The notes below the pieces were generated by a model. The model was not told where the DNA came from. It worked only from the letters and a program-made list of their open reading frames with translations, and made no database searches. From assembly GCF_036182465.1 (NCBI RefSeq), contig NZ_CP108081.1, positions 2,356,001 through 2,420,000 of the forward strand: a DNA stretch of 64,000 nucleotides, given 5' to 3'. Position 1 is the first letter of the stretch. The number at the start of each line of letters is the position of its first letter. This document shows positions 24,295 through 32,846 of this stretch, piece after piece. The stretch comes from Streptomyces sp. NBC_00258. GTDB lineage: Bacteria; Actinomycetota; Actinomycetes; Streptomycetales; Streptomycetaceae. A program made the translations under genes and the position numbers.

Positions 24295-25818
24295 ATGGCG
24301 GAGTCGACGAGGAGCACGCTGCCGAAGGGGTTCCGCAGCGCCGAGCTGGGCTGGCCCGAGCTGCACCGCATACCGCGTCCGCCGCACCGCGTGCCGCTGC
24401 TCGGTGACGTCGTCGGGGTCAACCTCCGCACTCCGTTGCAGGATTCGCTGCGCGTCGGGCGACAGCTCGGGCCGATCTTCCGGCGCAAGGGGTTCGGCAA
24501 GGAGATCGTCTTCGTGTGGGGCGCGAAGCTCTCGGGCGAGATGGCTGACGAGTCGCGGTTCGCCAAGCACGTGGGGCTGGGCGTCGCCAACCTCCGGCCG
24601 GTCGCCGGGGACGGCCTGTTCACCGCGTACAACCACGAGCCCAACTGGCAGCTGGCACACGACGTGCTGGCGCCCGGCTTCAGCCGCGACGCGATGGAGA
24701 GCTACCACGCGATGATGCTGGAGGTGACGGGCCGGCTGACGGACCGCTGGGACGTCGAGCGGGCGGCGGGCCGGGCCGTCGACGTGCCCGGCGACATGAC
24801 CAAGCTGACGCTGGAGACGATCGCCCGCACCGGCTTCGGCCACGACTTCGGCTCCTTCGAGCGCACCCGGCCGCACCCTTTCGTCACGGCCATGGTGGGC
24901 GCCCTGATGTACGCGCAGCGGCTCAACGTCGTCCCCGTCCCGCTGGCCCCGGTGCTGATGCGCTCCGCCACGCGCCGCAACGAAGCGGACGTGGCGTACC
25001 TCAACCGCACGGTCGACGACGTGGTCGAGGCCCGCATCAACGGGCCTGCCGGGGAGGGAGACCTGCTGGACCGGATGCTGGACACGGCCCATCCGGAGAC
25101 GGGCGAGCGCCTCACTCCCGAGAACATCCGCCGCCAGGTCATCACCTTCCTGATCGCGGGCCACGAGACGACGTCCGGCGCGCTCTCCTTCGCACTCCAC
25201 TACCTCGCGCAGCGCCCCGACATCGCCGCCCGCGCCCGCGCGGAGGTCGACCGCGTCTGGGGCGACACACCCCGACCCGCCTACGACCAGGTCGCCAGGC
25301 TCCGGTACGTACGGCGTGTGCTCGACGAGTCGCTGCGCCTGTGGCCCACGGCGCCGGCGTATGCCCGCGAGGCCAAGGAGGACACGGTCCTCGACGGTGT
25401 CCATCCGATGCGCAGGGGCGCGTGGGCCCTGGTCCTGATCCCACTGCTGCACCGCGACCCCGAGGTGTGGGGCGCGGACGCGGAGAGGTTCGACCCCGAC
25501 CGCTTCGAGCCGGGGGCCGTACGGGCCCGGCCCGCCCACACGTTCAAGCCGTTCGGCACCGGTGCGCGGGCGTGCATCGGGAGGCAGTTCGCACTGCACG
25601 AGGCGACGCTGGTGCTGGGGCTGCTGCTGCGCCGCTACGAGCTGCGGCCGGATCCGGCGTACCGGCTGCGGGTGGCCGAACGGCTCACGCTGATGCCGGA
25701 GGGGCTGACCCTGCACCTCGACCACCGCTCCCCCGCGGCTCCCGCGCAGCCGGAGGTCCCGGCGGTGTCGGAGACGTCCTCGGCCTCACGGTGTCCAGTG
25801 ACCGGGGCGGGTGACTGA
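24295..25818 (+). CDS. Stand-alone CYP102-like cytochrome P450
   Basis: This is a 507-residue P450 with the ATG at 24295 behind GGGAG. Motifs are the I-helix AGHETTS, ExxR in DESLR, and the heme loop FGTGARACIG (Cys427). It closely resembles the heme domain of the fused enzyme at 12776-15949, with shared blocks such as RFAKHVG, GLFTAYN, NWQLAHD, TGFGHDFGSFER, ALHYLA and HTFKPFGTG. However, it stops after the heme domain with a Pro/Ala-rich tail. It therefore needs external ferredoxin or flavodoxin partners, as do the CYP102B-like and CYP147-like Streptomyces P450s. Fatty-acid oxidation is the likely role. It is controlled by the divergent TetR and overlaps the convergent pentapeptide gene by 33 nt. 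Confidence 0.9.
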   Translation: MAESTRSTLPKGFRSAELGWPELHRIPRPPHRVPLLGDVVGVNLRTPLQDSLRVGRQLGPIFRRKGFGKEIVFVWGAKLSGEMADESRFAKHVGLGVANLRPVAGDGLFTAYNHEPNWQLAHDVLAPGFSRDAMESYHAMMLEVTGRLTDRWDVERAAGRAVDVPGDMTKLTLETIARTGFGHDFGSFERTRPHPFVTAMVGALMYAQRLNVVPVPLAPVLMRSATRRNEADVAYLNRTVDDVVEARINGPAGEGDLLDRMLDTAHPETGERLTPENIRRQVITFLIAGHETTSGALSFALHYLAQRPDIAARARAEVDRVWGDTPRPAYDQVARLRYVRRVLDESLRLWPTAPAYAREAKEDTVLDGVHPMRRGAWALVLIPLLHRDPEVWGADAERFDPDRFEPGAVRARPAHTFKPFGTGARACIGRQFALHEATLVLGLLLRRYELRPDPAYRLRVAERLTLMPEGLTLHLDHRSPAAPAQPEVPAVSETSSASRCPVTGAGD

Positions 25819-26625
25819 CGCCGGAAGTCTGGTGCCGGGGCCGCCCTTCGCGGCGTTGACCTGCGGCTGGGTGAGGAAGAGCGCGCCGGTCAGGTCGGCG
25901 TCCGTGAGATCGGTGTCGCGCAGGTCGGCGCCGATCAGGTCCGCGCTCCGCAGATCGGCGCCCGTCAGGTCGGCGGCGATGAGGTAGGCGCCGCGGAGGT
26001 TGGCGCCCCTCAGATCGGCGCCCTTGAGCCGGGCTCCCATGAGGTCGGCGCCCCGGCGCTCCTTCTTCCTGCCCCGGCCGAGACCGGCACGCGCCAGCTC
26101 ACTGGCGCGCAGCAGCAGGACGTTGACGTCCTGGCGGACCGACGACACGTCCAGCCCGGTGAGCTCTTCCGGGGCCCGGCGGGTGAGCGCTTCGGTCCTG
26201 TCGAGCTCGCGGCGCAGCTCGGGGTGGATCGGGCGGGCCGCGGGCAGTTCCAACGCCGCGGTGAGATACCAGAGAAGCTCGTGCAGCTGTCGTACGACCG
26301 GGAACACGTCGAACATCAGCCGGGCCCGCTCCCCGGAGCCCGAGCGCCAGTCCGCGCCTTCGAAGGTGACCTGCGAGACCTTCTGCCCCGCGCCGAAGCA
26401 GTCGTAGACCGTGCAGCCGTTGAAGCCGCGCTGCCGCAACTCCGTGTGGATGCCGCAGCGGTTGTCCGTCCGGAGGTTCCGGCAGGGGCTTCCGGCTGCC
26501 TTGTCGATCGCGAAGTCCGCCGAGGCGGCGAAGGGCAGCGCCACACAGCACAGTCCGAAGCACTGGGCGCAGTCCGCCTTCAGTTCGGCGAGGGCGGATA
26601 CCGCGGTGCCTGTTTCGTCTTGCAT
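25786..26625 (-). CDS. Cys-rich N-domain plus pentapeptide-repeat protein
   Basis: This is a 279-residue protein. The N-terminal about 85 residues are Cys-rich (CAQCFGLCC, PCRNLRTDNRCG, GCTVYDC), resembling a metal-binding cluster. A helical middle follows (about 90-180). Residues about 195-260 are pentapeptide repeats of the A(D/N)LxG type (GADLMGARLKGADLRGANLRGA and onward), which fold as a right-handed beta-helix. The start is the ATG at 26625. Pentapeptide proteins can mimic DNA and bind gyrase, but this combination with a Cys-rich head is a common uncharacterised Streptomyces type. Its 3' end overlaps that of the P450 by 33 nt. Confidence 0.82.
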   Translation of the reverse strand: MQDETGTAVSALAELKADCAQCFGLCCVALPFAASADFAIDKAAGSPCRNLRTDNRCGIHTELRQRGFNGCTVYDCFGAGQKVSQVTFEGADWRSGSGERARLMFDVFPVVRQLHELLWYLTAALELPAARPIHPELRRELDRTEALTRRAPEELTGLDVSSVRQDVNVLLLRASELARAGLGRGRKKERRGADLMGARLKGADLRGANLRGAYLIAADLTGADLRSADLIGADLRDTDLTDADLTGALFLTQPQVNAAKGGPGTRLPASVTRPGHWTP

Positions 26626-26822
26626 GTCCCCCACCCTACGCAGCACGCGCCCGTGCCGATCACCGGCGGCCGTGAGGCCGTTCGGCCTCCCGGACATCCA
26701 ACTCCCTTGCGGGCAACGAACTCACCGATGAGTTTTCGGCGCGGGAGGCGTCTCTAATACAGCTGAAAACAAACTCCGCTACCACGGAGGAAGAGCCCCT
26801 TCACAGACCCCGGAGAGACGTC

Positions 26823-27020
26823 ATGTGCACCCACTGGCCCACATGCCCCACCGCTGACAGCCCCGACCACCACGACGCGGTCATCGTGTCCGCCCACCCG
26901 GAACAGGGCTGGAACCTGCTGTGCAACGGCACCATCGTCTTCGACGACACCGGCGAGCTCCTGCCGGACGGACGGATCGTGGGCCCGCTGCGCACGATGC
27001 GCGAGCCGGTTGCCGCCTGA
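26823..27020 (+). CDS. DUF5999 family small protein
   Basis: This is a 65-residue protein beginning MCTHWPTCPTADSPDHHDA, with the pattern HPEQGWNLLCNGTIVFDDTGELLPDGR that I recognise as DUF5999. CxxxxxxC near the N-terminus plus His residues suggest metal binding. The role is unknown; it is nearly universal in Streptomyces. It is convergent with the sigma-factor gene, whose stop is only 14 nt away. Confidence 0.85.
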   Translation: MCTHWPTCPTADSPDHHDAVIVSAHPEQGWNLLCNGTIVFDDTGELLPDGRIVGPLRTMREPVAA

Positions 27021-27034
27021 GCGCGAAAGGGACC

Positions 27035-27961
27035 TCACGTCAGTACGCCGCCGAACTCCAGGCTCGCGAGCCGCTCCGGGTCCGACAGGATGTCCATGGC
27101 GACGATCCTCCCGTCCACGATCGTGAGCGCGGTGACCGACAGCGGCTGCCCGTCGGGCGCCGTGACGACCCCCACCGCGCCATTGACGAGGGCGGGCCTG
27201 GCGTACTCGGCGAACTGCCGGAACAGCAGCGCCTGTTCGGCCACCGCCTTGGCACCGCGGACCAGCTTCGACACCGCCGCGCCGCCGACGAGGGCGCCCG
27301 AGTCGGCACGCAGCACGACGTCCGGGTGGAGCACCGCGACCAGCGCCTCGAAGTCGCCGCCGCGCGAGGCGGCGAGGAACGCGTCGAGCACCGTCCGCTG
27401 CTTCGACAGGTCGGGGTCGGGCACCGGGGCGGCCCCCTGCACCCGCCGCCTGGCGCGGCTGGCGAGCTGACGCGTGGCGGCCGGGCTTCGGTCCACGATC
27501 GTCGCGATGTCGTCGAACGGCACCGCGAACATGTCGTGCAGGACGAACGCGAGACGCTCGGCCGGGTCGAGTGTCTCCAGGACGATGAGCAGGGCGATCC
27601 CGACCGAGTCCGCCCGCACGACCTCCTCCTCGGGGTCGAGCCGGCCGGTCCTGTCGAGCCGGTCGATCACCGGGTCCGGGACGTGGGTGTCGAGGGACTC
27701 CTCGCGCCGTGAGGTGCGCGAGCGCAGCATGTCCAGGCAGATCCGGCCGACCACCGTCGTCAGCCAGGCCGCCAGACTGTTCACCTGCGAGGTGTCCGAG
27801 CGGCTGAGCCTGAGCCAGGTCTCCTGGACGGCGTCGTCGGCCTCGCTGAGCGAGCCGAGCATCCGGTAGGCCACGGACCGGAGCCGGCCGCGGTGGGTCT
27901 CGAAGGCCAGGGCCAGATCTTCACCCATGGCCGTCCGCGTCCGGCGCTCGTTCTCACTCAT
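27035..27961 (-). CDS. ECF41-type RNA polymerase sigma factor with C-terminal SnoaL-like domain
   Basis: This is a 308-residue protein. Sigma region 2 (FETHRGRLRSVAYRMLGSLSEADDAVQETWLRL) and region 4 (AFVLHDMFAVPFDDIATIVDRSPAATRQLASRARRRVQ) are followed by an about 120-residue SnoaL/NTF2-like domain ending ILSDPERLASLEF. This is the ECF41 (SigJ-like) architecture, in which the extension modulates sigma activity in place of a separate anti-sigma factor. Its ATG overlaps the TGA of the PIG-L gene (ATGA at 27958-27961), so the two are translationally coupled. A Met 12 codons in is an alternative start. Confidence 0.88.
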   Translation of the reverse strand: MSENERRTRTAMGEDLALAFETHRGRLRSVAYRMLGSLSEADDAVQETWLRLSRSDTSQVNSLAAWLTTVVGRICLDMLRSRTSRREESLDTHVPDPVIDRLDRTGRLDPEEEVVRADSVGIALLIVLETLDPAERLAFVLHDMFAVPFDDIATIVDRSPAATRQLASRARRRVQGAAPVPDPDLSKQRTVLDAFLAASRGGDFEALVAVLHPDVVLRADSGALVGGAAVSKLVRGAKAVAEQALLFRQFAEYARPALVNGAVGVVTAPDGQPLSVTALTIVDGRIVAMDILSDPERLASLEFGGVLT

Positions 27962-28698
27962 CGGCTGAAGAGCTCGAAGGCGACCGCGGGCTTCCCACCG
28001 AAGCGTTCGCCGGTGGTCTGCGCGTAGCCGGTGAGGAAGGAGCGTACGTACGTATCGGGGTCCTCGTCCGTCAACACCTCGATGTACGTGCGGTGTTCGA
28101 GGAGGGAGAGCACCGCGCGCTCCATGCCCGCGGTCGCGTCCACGGCGTGCGTGGGGGCGTTGGAGCCCGCCACGGCGACCCAGCGCACTCCGTCCCAGGG
28201 CTCCAGGCCCAGCTCGGGGAAGATCCAGCGGTTGCCTGCGTCCGAGGCCGCGTCCAGGGTGGCCCGGCCCACGGCGACATGGTCGGGGGTGTTCCAGGCG
28301 ACCCCGCCCCAGGTGTCGCGGTGGTTGAGGGTGATGACCAACTCGGGGCGGTGCCTGCGGATCGCGGCCGCGATGTCCCGCCTCAGGGCGGTGCCGTACT
28401 CGACGACGCCGTCCTTGTGGTCGAGGAACTCCACCTCGGTGACGCCCACGACGGCCGCGCCGGCCCGCTGCTCCTGCTCGCGCAGCGGGCCGCACTTCTC
28501 CGGCTCCAGGGTGTCGATCCCCGCCTCGCCTCGCGTTGCGAGAACGTAGGCGATCTCGCGGCCGCCGTCCGTCCATGACGCGATCGCCGCGGAGCAGCCG
28601 TACTCCAGGTCGTCGGGGTGGGCGACGACGGCAAGTGCGCGCTTCCAGTCCTCGGGCATGGGCTTGAGCTGGTTGTTCGTCGGCTCAGTCATAGTCAT
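27958..28698 (-). CDS. PIG-L family N-acetyl deacetylase-like protein
   Basis: This is a 246-residue protein. The zinc-binding motif AHPDDLE is at about residues 26-32 and a second His cluster lies around TPDHVAVG. The family includes MshB (mycothiol) and GlcNAc deacetylases; the substrate here is unknown. Many such proteins deacetylate sugar conjugates or detoxify thiol adducts. It is the first gene of a two-gene operon with the ECF41 sigma factor. The sigma factor may control this operon, which would be auto-regulation by inference only. Confidence 0.85.
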   Translation of the reverse strand: MTMTEPTNNQLKPMPEDWKRALAVVAHPDDLEYGCSAAIASWTDGGREIAYVLATRGEAGIDTLEPEKCGPLREQEQRAGAAVVGVTEVEFLDHKDGVVEYGTALRRDIAAAIRRHRPELVITLNHRDTWGGVAWNTPDHVAVGRATLDAASDAGNRWIFPELGLEPWDGVRWVAVAGSNAPTHAVDATAGMERAVLSLLEHRTYIEVLTDEDPDTYVRSFLTGYAQTTGERFGGKPAVAFELFSR

Positions 28699-28730
28699 AG
28701 GTTATGCGTTTAAGTGACCATGTCGTTGGA

Positions 28731-28778
28731 AGTCTGCGGGCCGCATGTGGCTGGGCGCGCAGTCCCCCGCGCCCCTGA
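28731..28778 (-). repeat. Dispersed intergenic repeat, copy 4 of 6 (reverse, degenerate)
   Basis: Read on the minus strand it gives AGGGGCGCGGGGGACTGCGC followed by GCCCAGCCAC. The tail is conserved but the hairpin's left arm is missing. It lies between the PIG-L and proline iminopeptidase genes. Confidence 0.75.
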
Positions 28779-28801
28779 AAACACTCGCCCGCGCCCTCTC
28801 G

Positions 28802-30103
28802 TCAGGCCTCGTCCCGCGCCAGGTCGATCAGACGGTCCAGGACCCGTGGGCCGCCCGCCCTTACCCCGTCGTGTTCGAACTCGTTCGTCACGTACGTGCG
28901 CAGGCCGCGGATCGTGCGGGCCGTGCTCAGGGCGTGGTCGGTGTCGACGTACATGTCGTCGTGGTAGACGGCCGCGGCGACGGGGACCTCGTTGGCGGCG
29001 AGGCGGTCGGGGTCGTACAGCGAGGGCCAGTCGGTGCGTTCGGCGAGGAGGTCGGCCGTCTCGCGGAGGGGGCGCAGGGCCGGGTCGCAGTCGAAGGTCC
29101 AGGGGTGCACGGACTCGCCGGTGAAGAGGACCGGGCCGTCGCCCGCGAGGGTCTTGGCCGCGTCGAACTGCGGGAAGTCGGCGCGGACCCGCTCGGCGGA
29201 CCAGGCGGTGGGGCGGTCGCCCTGGGCGTAGCAGGCCTCGTGGACCAGTGCGTACAGCGGGTGGCCGGCGTACGAGAGGAGGGACTGGACGTCCTCCTGG
29301 AAGGCGTCGGAGAGAGCCGGGCCCTGGGCGGTGCGGACGAAGGCGTTCTCCAGGAGGTAGTGCAGGCGGTGGCTGCCCTCGCTGCCGCCGAGGAGGATGC
29401 CGAGGGACTGGAAGGCCTCGACGGTGAGTCGGTAGCCGCCGTTCAGAACGGGCTCGTGCCGCAGCAGGTGCTCGGCGATGCGCCGGGCCCGCTCGACGTC
29501 CTGGGGGTAACGCGCGTAGTGGGCGGCGACCTTGCGCTCGATGCGCGGGTACGCGGCCCGGTAGACGTCGTCGGCGTGGCCGTCGAGGGTGGGCAGTCCG
29601 CCGGTGATCAGGGCGGTGCTGAGGCCTTCGGGCGCGGTGGAGAGGTAGTGGGTCGCGCAGAAGCCGCCGAAGCTCTGGCCGAGGACGGCCCAGGGGGCGC
29701 CGCCGGTGACGGCCGGGCGGATCGCCTCGCAGTCGCGGACGATGGAGTCGGCGCGGAAGAGCGAGAGGTAGTCGGCCTGTTCGCGGGGGCCGCCGCGCAG
29801 CGGGAGGGTCTGCCGGTTGGCGGGCGTGGAGCTGCCGGTGCCGCGCTGGTCGAGGAGCAGGACGCGGTAGTCGTCGAGGGCGCGGCCGAGCCAGGCCTGC
29901 TTGCCGACGAAACGATTCGCCCCGAAGCCGGGACCGCCCTGGAGGTACACCAGCCAGGGCAGGTCCTGGTCCGCCTTGTCGCTGCCGGCCACTTCACGGG
30001 CGTACAGCTCGATCGTCTCCCCGGAGGGGTTGTCGTGATCGAGGGGCACGGTGAAACGGCGGTCGCCGAGGACGACACCGGGCTGACGGTAGCTGGCACT
30101 CAA
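28802..30103 (-). CDS. Proline iminopeptidase-like alpha/beta hydrolase (S33)
   Basis: This is a 433-residue cytosolic alpha/beta hydrolase. The oxyanion-hole motif is YLQGGPGFG, the nucleophile elbow is GQSFGG, the DQRGTG motif is typical of prolyl aminopeptidases, and the catalytic His lies in NEFEHDG near the C-terminus. The length suits the larger actinobacterial PIP type rather than the 310-residue bacterial form. It should remove N-terminal Pro from peptides. The only good start is a TTG (30103) with GGGAG 8 nt upstream. It stands alone on the minus strand. Confidence 0.87.
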   Translation of the reverse strand: MSASYRQPGVVLGDRRFTVPLDHDNPSGETIELYAREVAGSDKADQDLPWLVYLQGGPGFGANRFVGKQAWLGRALDDYRVLLLDQRGTGSSTPANRQTLPLRGGPREQADYLSLFRADSIVRDCEAIRPAVTGGAPWAVLGQSFGGFCATHYLSTAPEGLSTALITGGLPTLDGHADDVYRAAYPRIERKVAAHYARYPQDVERARRIAEHLLRHEPVLNGGYRLTVEAFQSLGILLGGSEGSHRLHYLLENAFVRTAQGPALSDAFQEDVQSLLSYAGHPLYALVHEACYAQGDRPTAWSAERVRADFPQFDAAKTLAGDGPVLFTGESVHPWTFDCDPALRPLRETADLLAERTDWPSLYDPDRLAANEVPVAAAVYHDDMYVDTDHALSTARTIRGLRTYVTNEFEHDGVRAGGPRVLDRLIDLARDEA

Positions 30104-30241
30104 AAGGGGCTCCCGAGACGGACGGATTCCTGACCGCGAACCAGTTCAGCACAAGTTCTCCGGCGAGCCGAGCCCGGGGATCAAGAAATTCGTACTGACC
30201 GGCCGATCAGGCCGGGCAGCACGCACATACTGAACGACCGC

Positions 30242-31267
30242 TCAGCGCGGCGGGAGGCTGGAGCCCCGCACCACCAGCTCCGGCTGGAGCACGACGCGCT
30301 GGTGCTCGTGCGGGGTGGGTGCCGTCTCGGCCTCGGTCTCCTCCAGGAGGAGCGAGGCGGCGAGCGCGCCCATCGTCACGGCGGGCTGCCGTACGGAGGT
30401 CAGCGGGACGGCCGCCGCGGCCGCGAACTCGATGTCGTCATAGCCGACGATCGCGAGGTCGTCCGGGACACTCACACCGGCCGCGAACATGGCCTGCAGG
30501 ACGCCGAGGGCGAGCAGGTCGTTGGCGCAGAACACGGCGGTCGGGCGGTCGCCGAGGCCGAGGAGGCGGGCACCGGCGTCACGGCCCGCGGCCACGTCGA
30601 GCCGCTCGGTGGGCAGCTCGCGCAGGCACTCCGGGCCGAGCCCCGCCTCGTCCAGGGCCTTCAGGGCGCCCGTACGACGGTCCCTGACCTGGTTCAGGCC
30701 GGGCGGCCCGCTCACGTACGCGATGGAGCGGTGACCGGCGTCGATCAGATGTCGTACGGCCAGGGCGCCGCCCGCCACGTCGTCGACCGACACCGAGCAC
30801 TCGGTGGTGCCCTCGGCGACCCGGTCGACGAGCACGAAGGGGATGCCGTGGCGGCGGAACGTCTCTATGTTGCGTCCGGTCGCGTCGGCCGGGGTCAGCA
30901 GGACGCCCCGGACGCGCTGCTCGGCGAAGAGCGAAAGGTAGTCGGCCTCCTCGCCGGCGCTCTGCGCGCTGTTGCAGACCATCACGCCGAGCCCGGCCTC
31001 GCGGGCCGCCCGCTCGGCGCCGCGGGCCACGTCCACGAAGAAGGGGTTGCCCATGTCGAGGACGAGCAGGCCCATGATCCGGCTGCGTCCGGCGCGCAGC
31101 TGCCGGGCCGACTCACTGCGGACGTAGCCGAGCCTGTCGATGGCGGAGAGCACGCGGGCACGGGTCTCGGAGGCGACCGTGTCCGGGCGGTTGATGACGT
31201 TCGAGACCGTGCCGACGGAGACTCCGGCGACTCGTGCGACGTCCTTGATACCCACCGACTGGGACAT
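30242..31267 (-). CDS. rhaR: LacI-family repressor of rhamnose genes
   Basis: This is a 341-residue LacI-type regulator. The HTH IKDVARVAGVSVGTVSNVINRPDTV is at residues 7-31 and the hinge helix ESARQLRAGRSR follows. A periplasmic-binding-protein-like effector domain comes next, with LLVLDMGNPFF and FCANDLLALGVLQ. It is the last gene downstream of the rhamnose importer arm, so it is the likely owner of the operators at 37961 and 38124. The inducer is probably L-rhamnose or a catabolic intermediate. A hairpin (31298-31330) upstream suggests partial termination before it. The symbol follows usage for LacI-type rhamnose regulators in actinobacteria. Confidence 0.85.
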   Translation of the reverse strand: MSQSVGIKDVARVAGVSVGTVSNVINRPDTVASETRARVLSAIDRLGYVRSESARQLRAGRSRIMGLLVLDMGNPFFVDVARGAERAAREAGLGVMVCNSAQSAGEEADYLSLFAEQRVRGVLLTPADATGRNIETFRRHGIPFVLVDRVAEGTTECSVSVDDVAGGALAVRHLIDAGHRSIAYVSGPPGLNQVRDRRTGALKALDEAGLGPECLRELPTERLDVAAGRDAGARLLGLGDRPTAVFCANDLLALGVLQAMFAAGVSVPDDLAIVGYDDIEFAAAAAVPLTSVRQPAVTMGALAASLLLEETEAETAPTPHEHQRVVLQPELVVRGSSLPPR

Positions 31268-31297
31268 CAGGCGGTTACCTCCGGGGAACGGGGAGTG

Positions 31298-31330
31298 GTG
31301 GGCACGCAGTCAGATTACCCGCGTGCCCAC
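31298..31330 (-). terminator. Hairpin between the BNR gene and rhaR
   Basis: GTGGGCACGC (31298-31307) pairs perfectly with GCGTGCCCAC (31321-31330) over a 13-nt loop, 15 nt after the BNR stop codon. It probably attenuates or terminates transcription of the importer arm before rhaR. Confidence 0.6.
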
Positions 31331-31345
31331 GTGGAACGGACTCCG

Positions 31346-32767
31346 TCATGCAGGCAGCTTGAAGTCGACGACATGGAGCGCCGACGGCGTCGTACCGCTG
31401 GACTTCACCTGGTAGAGGACCGACAGCACGCCGTCCTGGGCGATCCGGGTCTCGTCGACCACGACCTCACCGAACGCGTTGAGGCCGCTGCCGTCGAACA
31501 GTGTCGTCCAGTCGGTGTGCCCGGAGGCGGCCGACGCGGCGACGATCCGTCCGAAGGGCAGGATCGCGTACGCGTTGTCGTACTTGTCCAGGACCAGTTT
31601 GGTGCGCTGGCTGGAGTTCAGGGCGACCGGGATCTCGGTCTTGCGCCAAGTGCCGGTGGCCGTCTTGCGGACGTGGAAGGCGCGGCCGTTGGCCGTCCGG
31701 TCGGCGACGTAGTTGGTGGTGCACTGGCCGAAGCGGCCCGGTACGTAGCTGATGATCGCGTGCGGACGGCCCGCCGAGTCGGTGAACTGACTCTCCTGGT
31801 TCATCAGGGAGTGGTCCGGGTTGATCGCGTCGATCACCAGTCCGCCGTCGGTGACGGCTACCTTGTCGGAGCCGCCGGTGGTGCCGACCACCGTGCCCGC
31901 GTTGTTGCGCCAGGTCCGGCCGCGGTCGTCCGAGTAGACGTAGCCGGTGTCGTGGTTGGTGATGCCGCCGCCGTTGCACATCACGGCGCCGTTCTGCTCG
32001 CGCCAGGTGAAGAAGGAGTGCAGCCGGCCGTTCCTGTCGTAGTCGATGCCGTGCAGGTACATGTTCCGGACGGTGCTGGAGCCGTGCTCGCTGGTGTAGG
32101 TGCCGGTGGAGCTGGTCCACTCGCCGAGGCCGGTCCAGGACGTGCCGTCGTACTCGGCCAGGGCGTTGCGGCCGTTGCCGGAGACCGCGACCCGGTAGCT
32201 CAGCTGGAGCTTTCCGTCGGGCGTGGAGATGAACTGCGGGTACGTGAACTGCGAGGTGAGCGCGAGTCCGTCGAGGGTGGACTGCGGTGCTCCGAAGCGG
32301 CTCGTGGTCCAGCTCAGCCCGGCCGGGTTGTCCATGAGCCCGGCCACCGACTTCACGTAGGTGAAGCCGTCGCTGTGGGAGTCCATGTTGAGGTGGAGGC
32401 GGCCGTCGACCTTGGAGACGCCCATCGAGATGACGTTGTGGGAGTCGTTGTACCGCAGGGTGTGGCCGACCTTGACCGTGGACCAGGTACCGGAGCCGAG
32501 GACACGACGGCCGACGACGGCGTTGCGGTCGGCGGTGTACCAGACGGCGTACTGGTAGCCCTTGTAGGTCAGCAGGCCGTTCTTCTGGAACGAGTTGTTG
32601 TTGACGAGGCCGTCGTAGGAGACGAAGAAGATGGCCTGGGCGTCGAGCGTGGTGTTGCCGGTCTGGGTGACCGAGGGACCGGGGTCGGCGGCCCGGGCGG
32701 TACCGGCGATGCCGGGTGCCGCCACGCTGCTGAGCAGGGCGGTCGCCAGCAGGGTGCGTCTCTTCAT
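31346..32767 (-). CDS. Secreted BNR-repeat beta-propeller protein in the rhamnose operon
   Basis: This is a 473-residue exported protein. The N-terminus MKRRTLLATALLSSV...ARA is Tat-like (RR pair). The mature part has repeated propeller blades including Asp-box-like SDDRGRTW and the conserved DSHNVISMGV / HLNMDSHSDGF region of the BNR_4 type. That fold occurs in polysaccharide lyases active on ulvan (PL24/PL25) and in GH145/PL42 enzymes that remove terminal rhamnose from Rha-GlcA, all rhamnose-containing glycans. It is embedded between rhaM and rhaR, so release of rhamnose from an extracellular glycan is the likely job. The exact family and activity cannot be decided by eye. Confidence 0.72.
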   Translation of the reverse strand: MKRRTLLATALLSSVAAPGIAGTARAADPGPSVTQTGNTTLDAQAIFFVSYDGLVNNNSFQKNGLLTYKGYQYAVWYTADRNAVVGRRVLGSGTWSTVKVGHTLRYNDSHNVISMGVSKVDGRLHLNMDSHSDGFTYVKSVAGLMDNPAGLSWTTSRFGAPQSTLDGLALTSQFTYPQFISTPDGKLQLSYRVAVSGNGRNALAEYDGTSWTGLGEWTSSTGTYTSEHGSSTVRNMYLHGIDYDRNGRLHSFFTWREQNGAVMCNGGGITNHDTGYVYSDDRGRTWRNNAGTVVGTTGGSDKVAVTDGGLVIDAINPDHSLMNQESQFTDSAGRPHAIISYVPGRFGQCTTNYVADRTANGRAFHVRKTATGTWRKTEIPVALNSSQRTKLVLDKYDNAYAILPFGRIVAASAASGHTDWTTLFDGSGLNAFGEVVVDETRIAQDGVLSVLYQVKSSGTTPSALHVVDFKLPA

Positions 32768-32846
32768 GTTCGGGGCTCCTGATCGTGCGGGGAGGAGGAG
32801 AACGAGCGAGGGGAAGAGCGGGGAGAGCGGGGAAGAGCACGGTGGA

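Noticed and set aside
12776..25818. A secondary-metabolite gene cluster around the two P450s.
   Set aside because: No polyketide synthase, NRPS, terpene cyclase or other core biosynthetic gene lies between or beside them.
26626..26822. Possible small RNA or gene upstream of DUF5999.
   Set aside because: I see only a promoter-like A+T-richer patch, with no convincing stem, terminator or coding frame.
30302..32782. Plus-strand open frame of about 820 codons.
   Set aside because: It is antisense to the LacI regulator and BNR genes, with no recognisable protein features.
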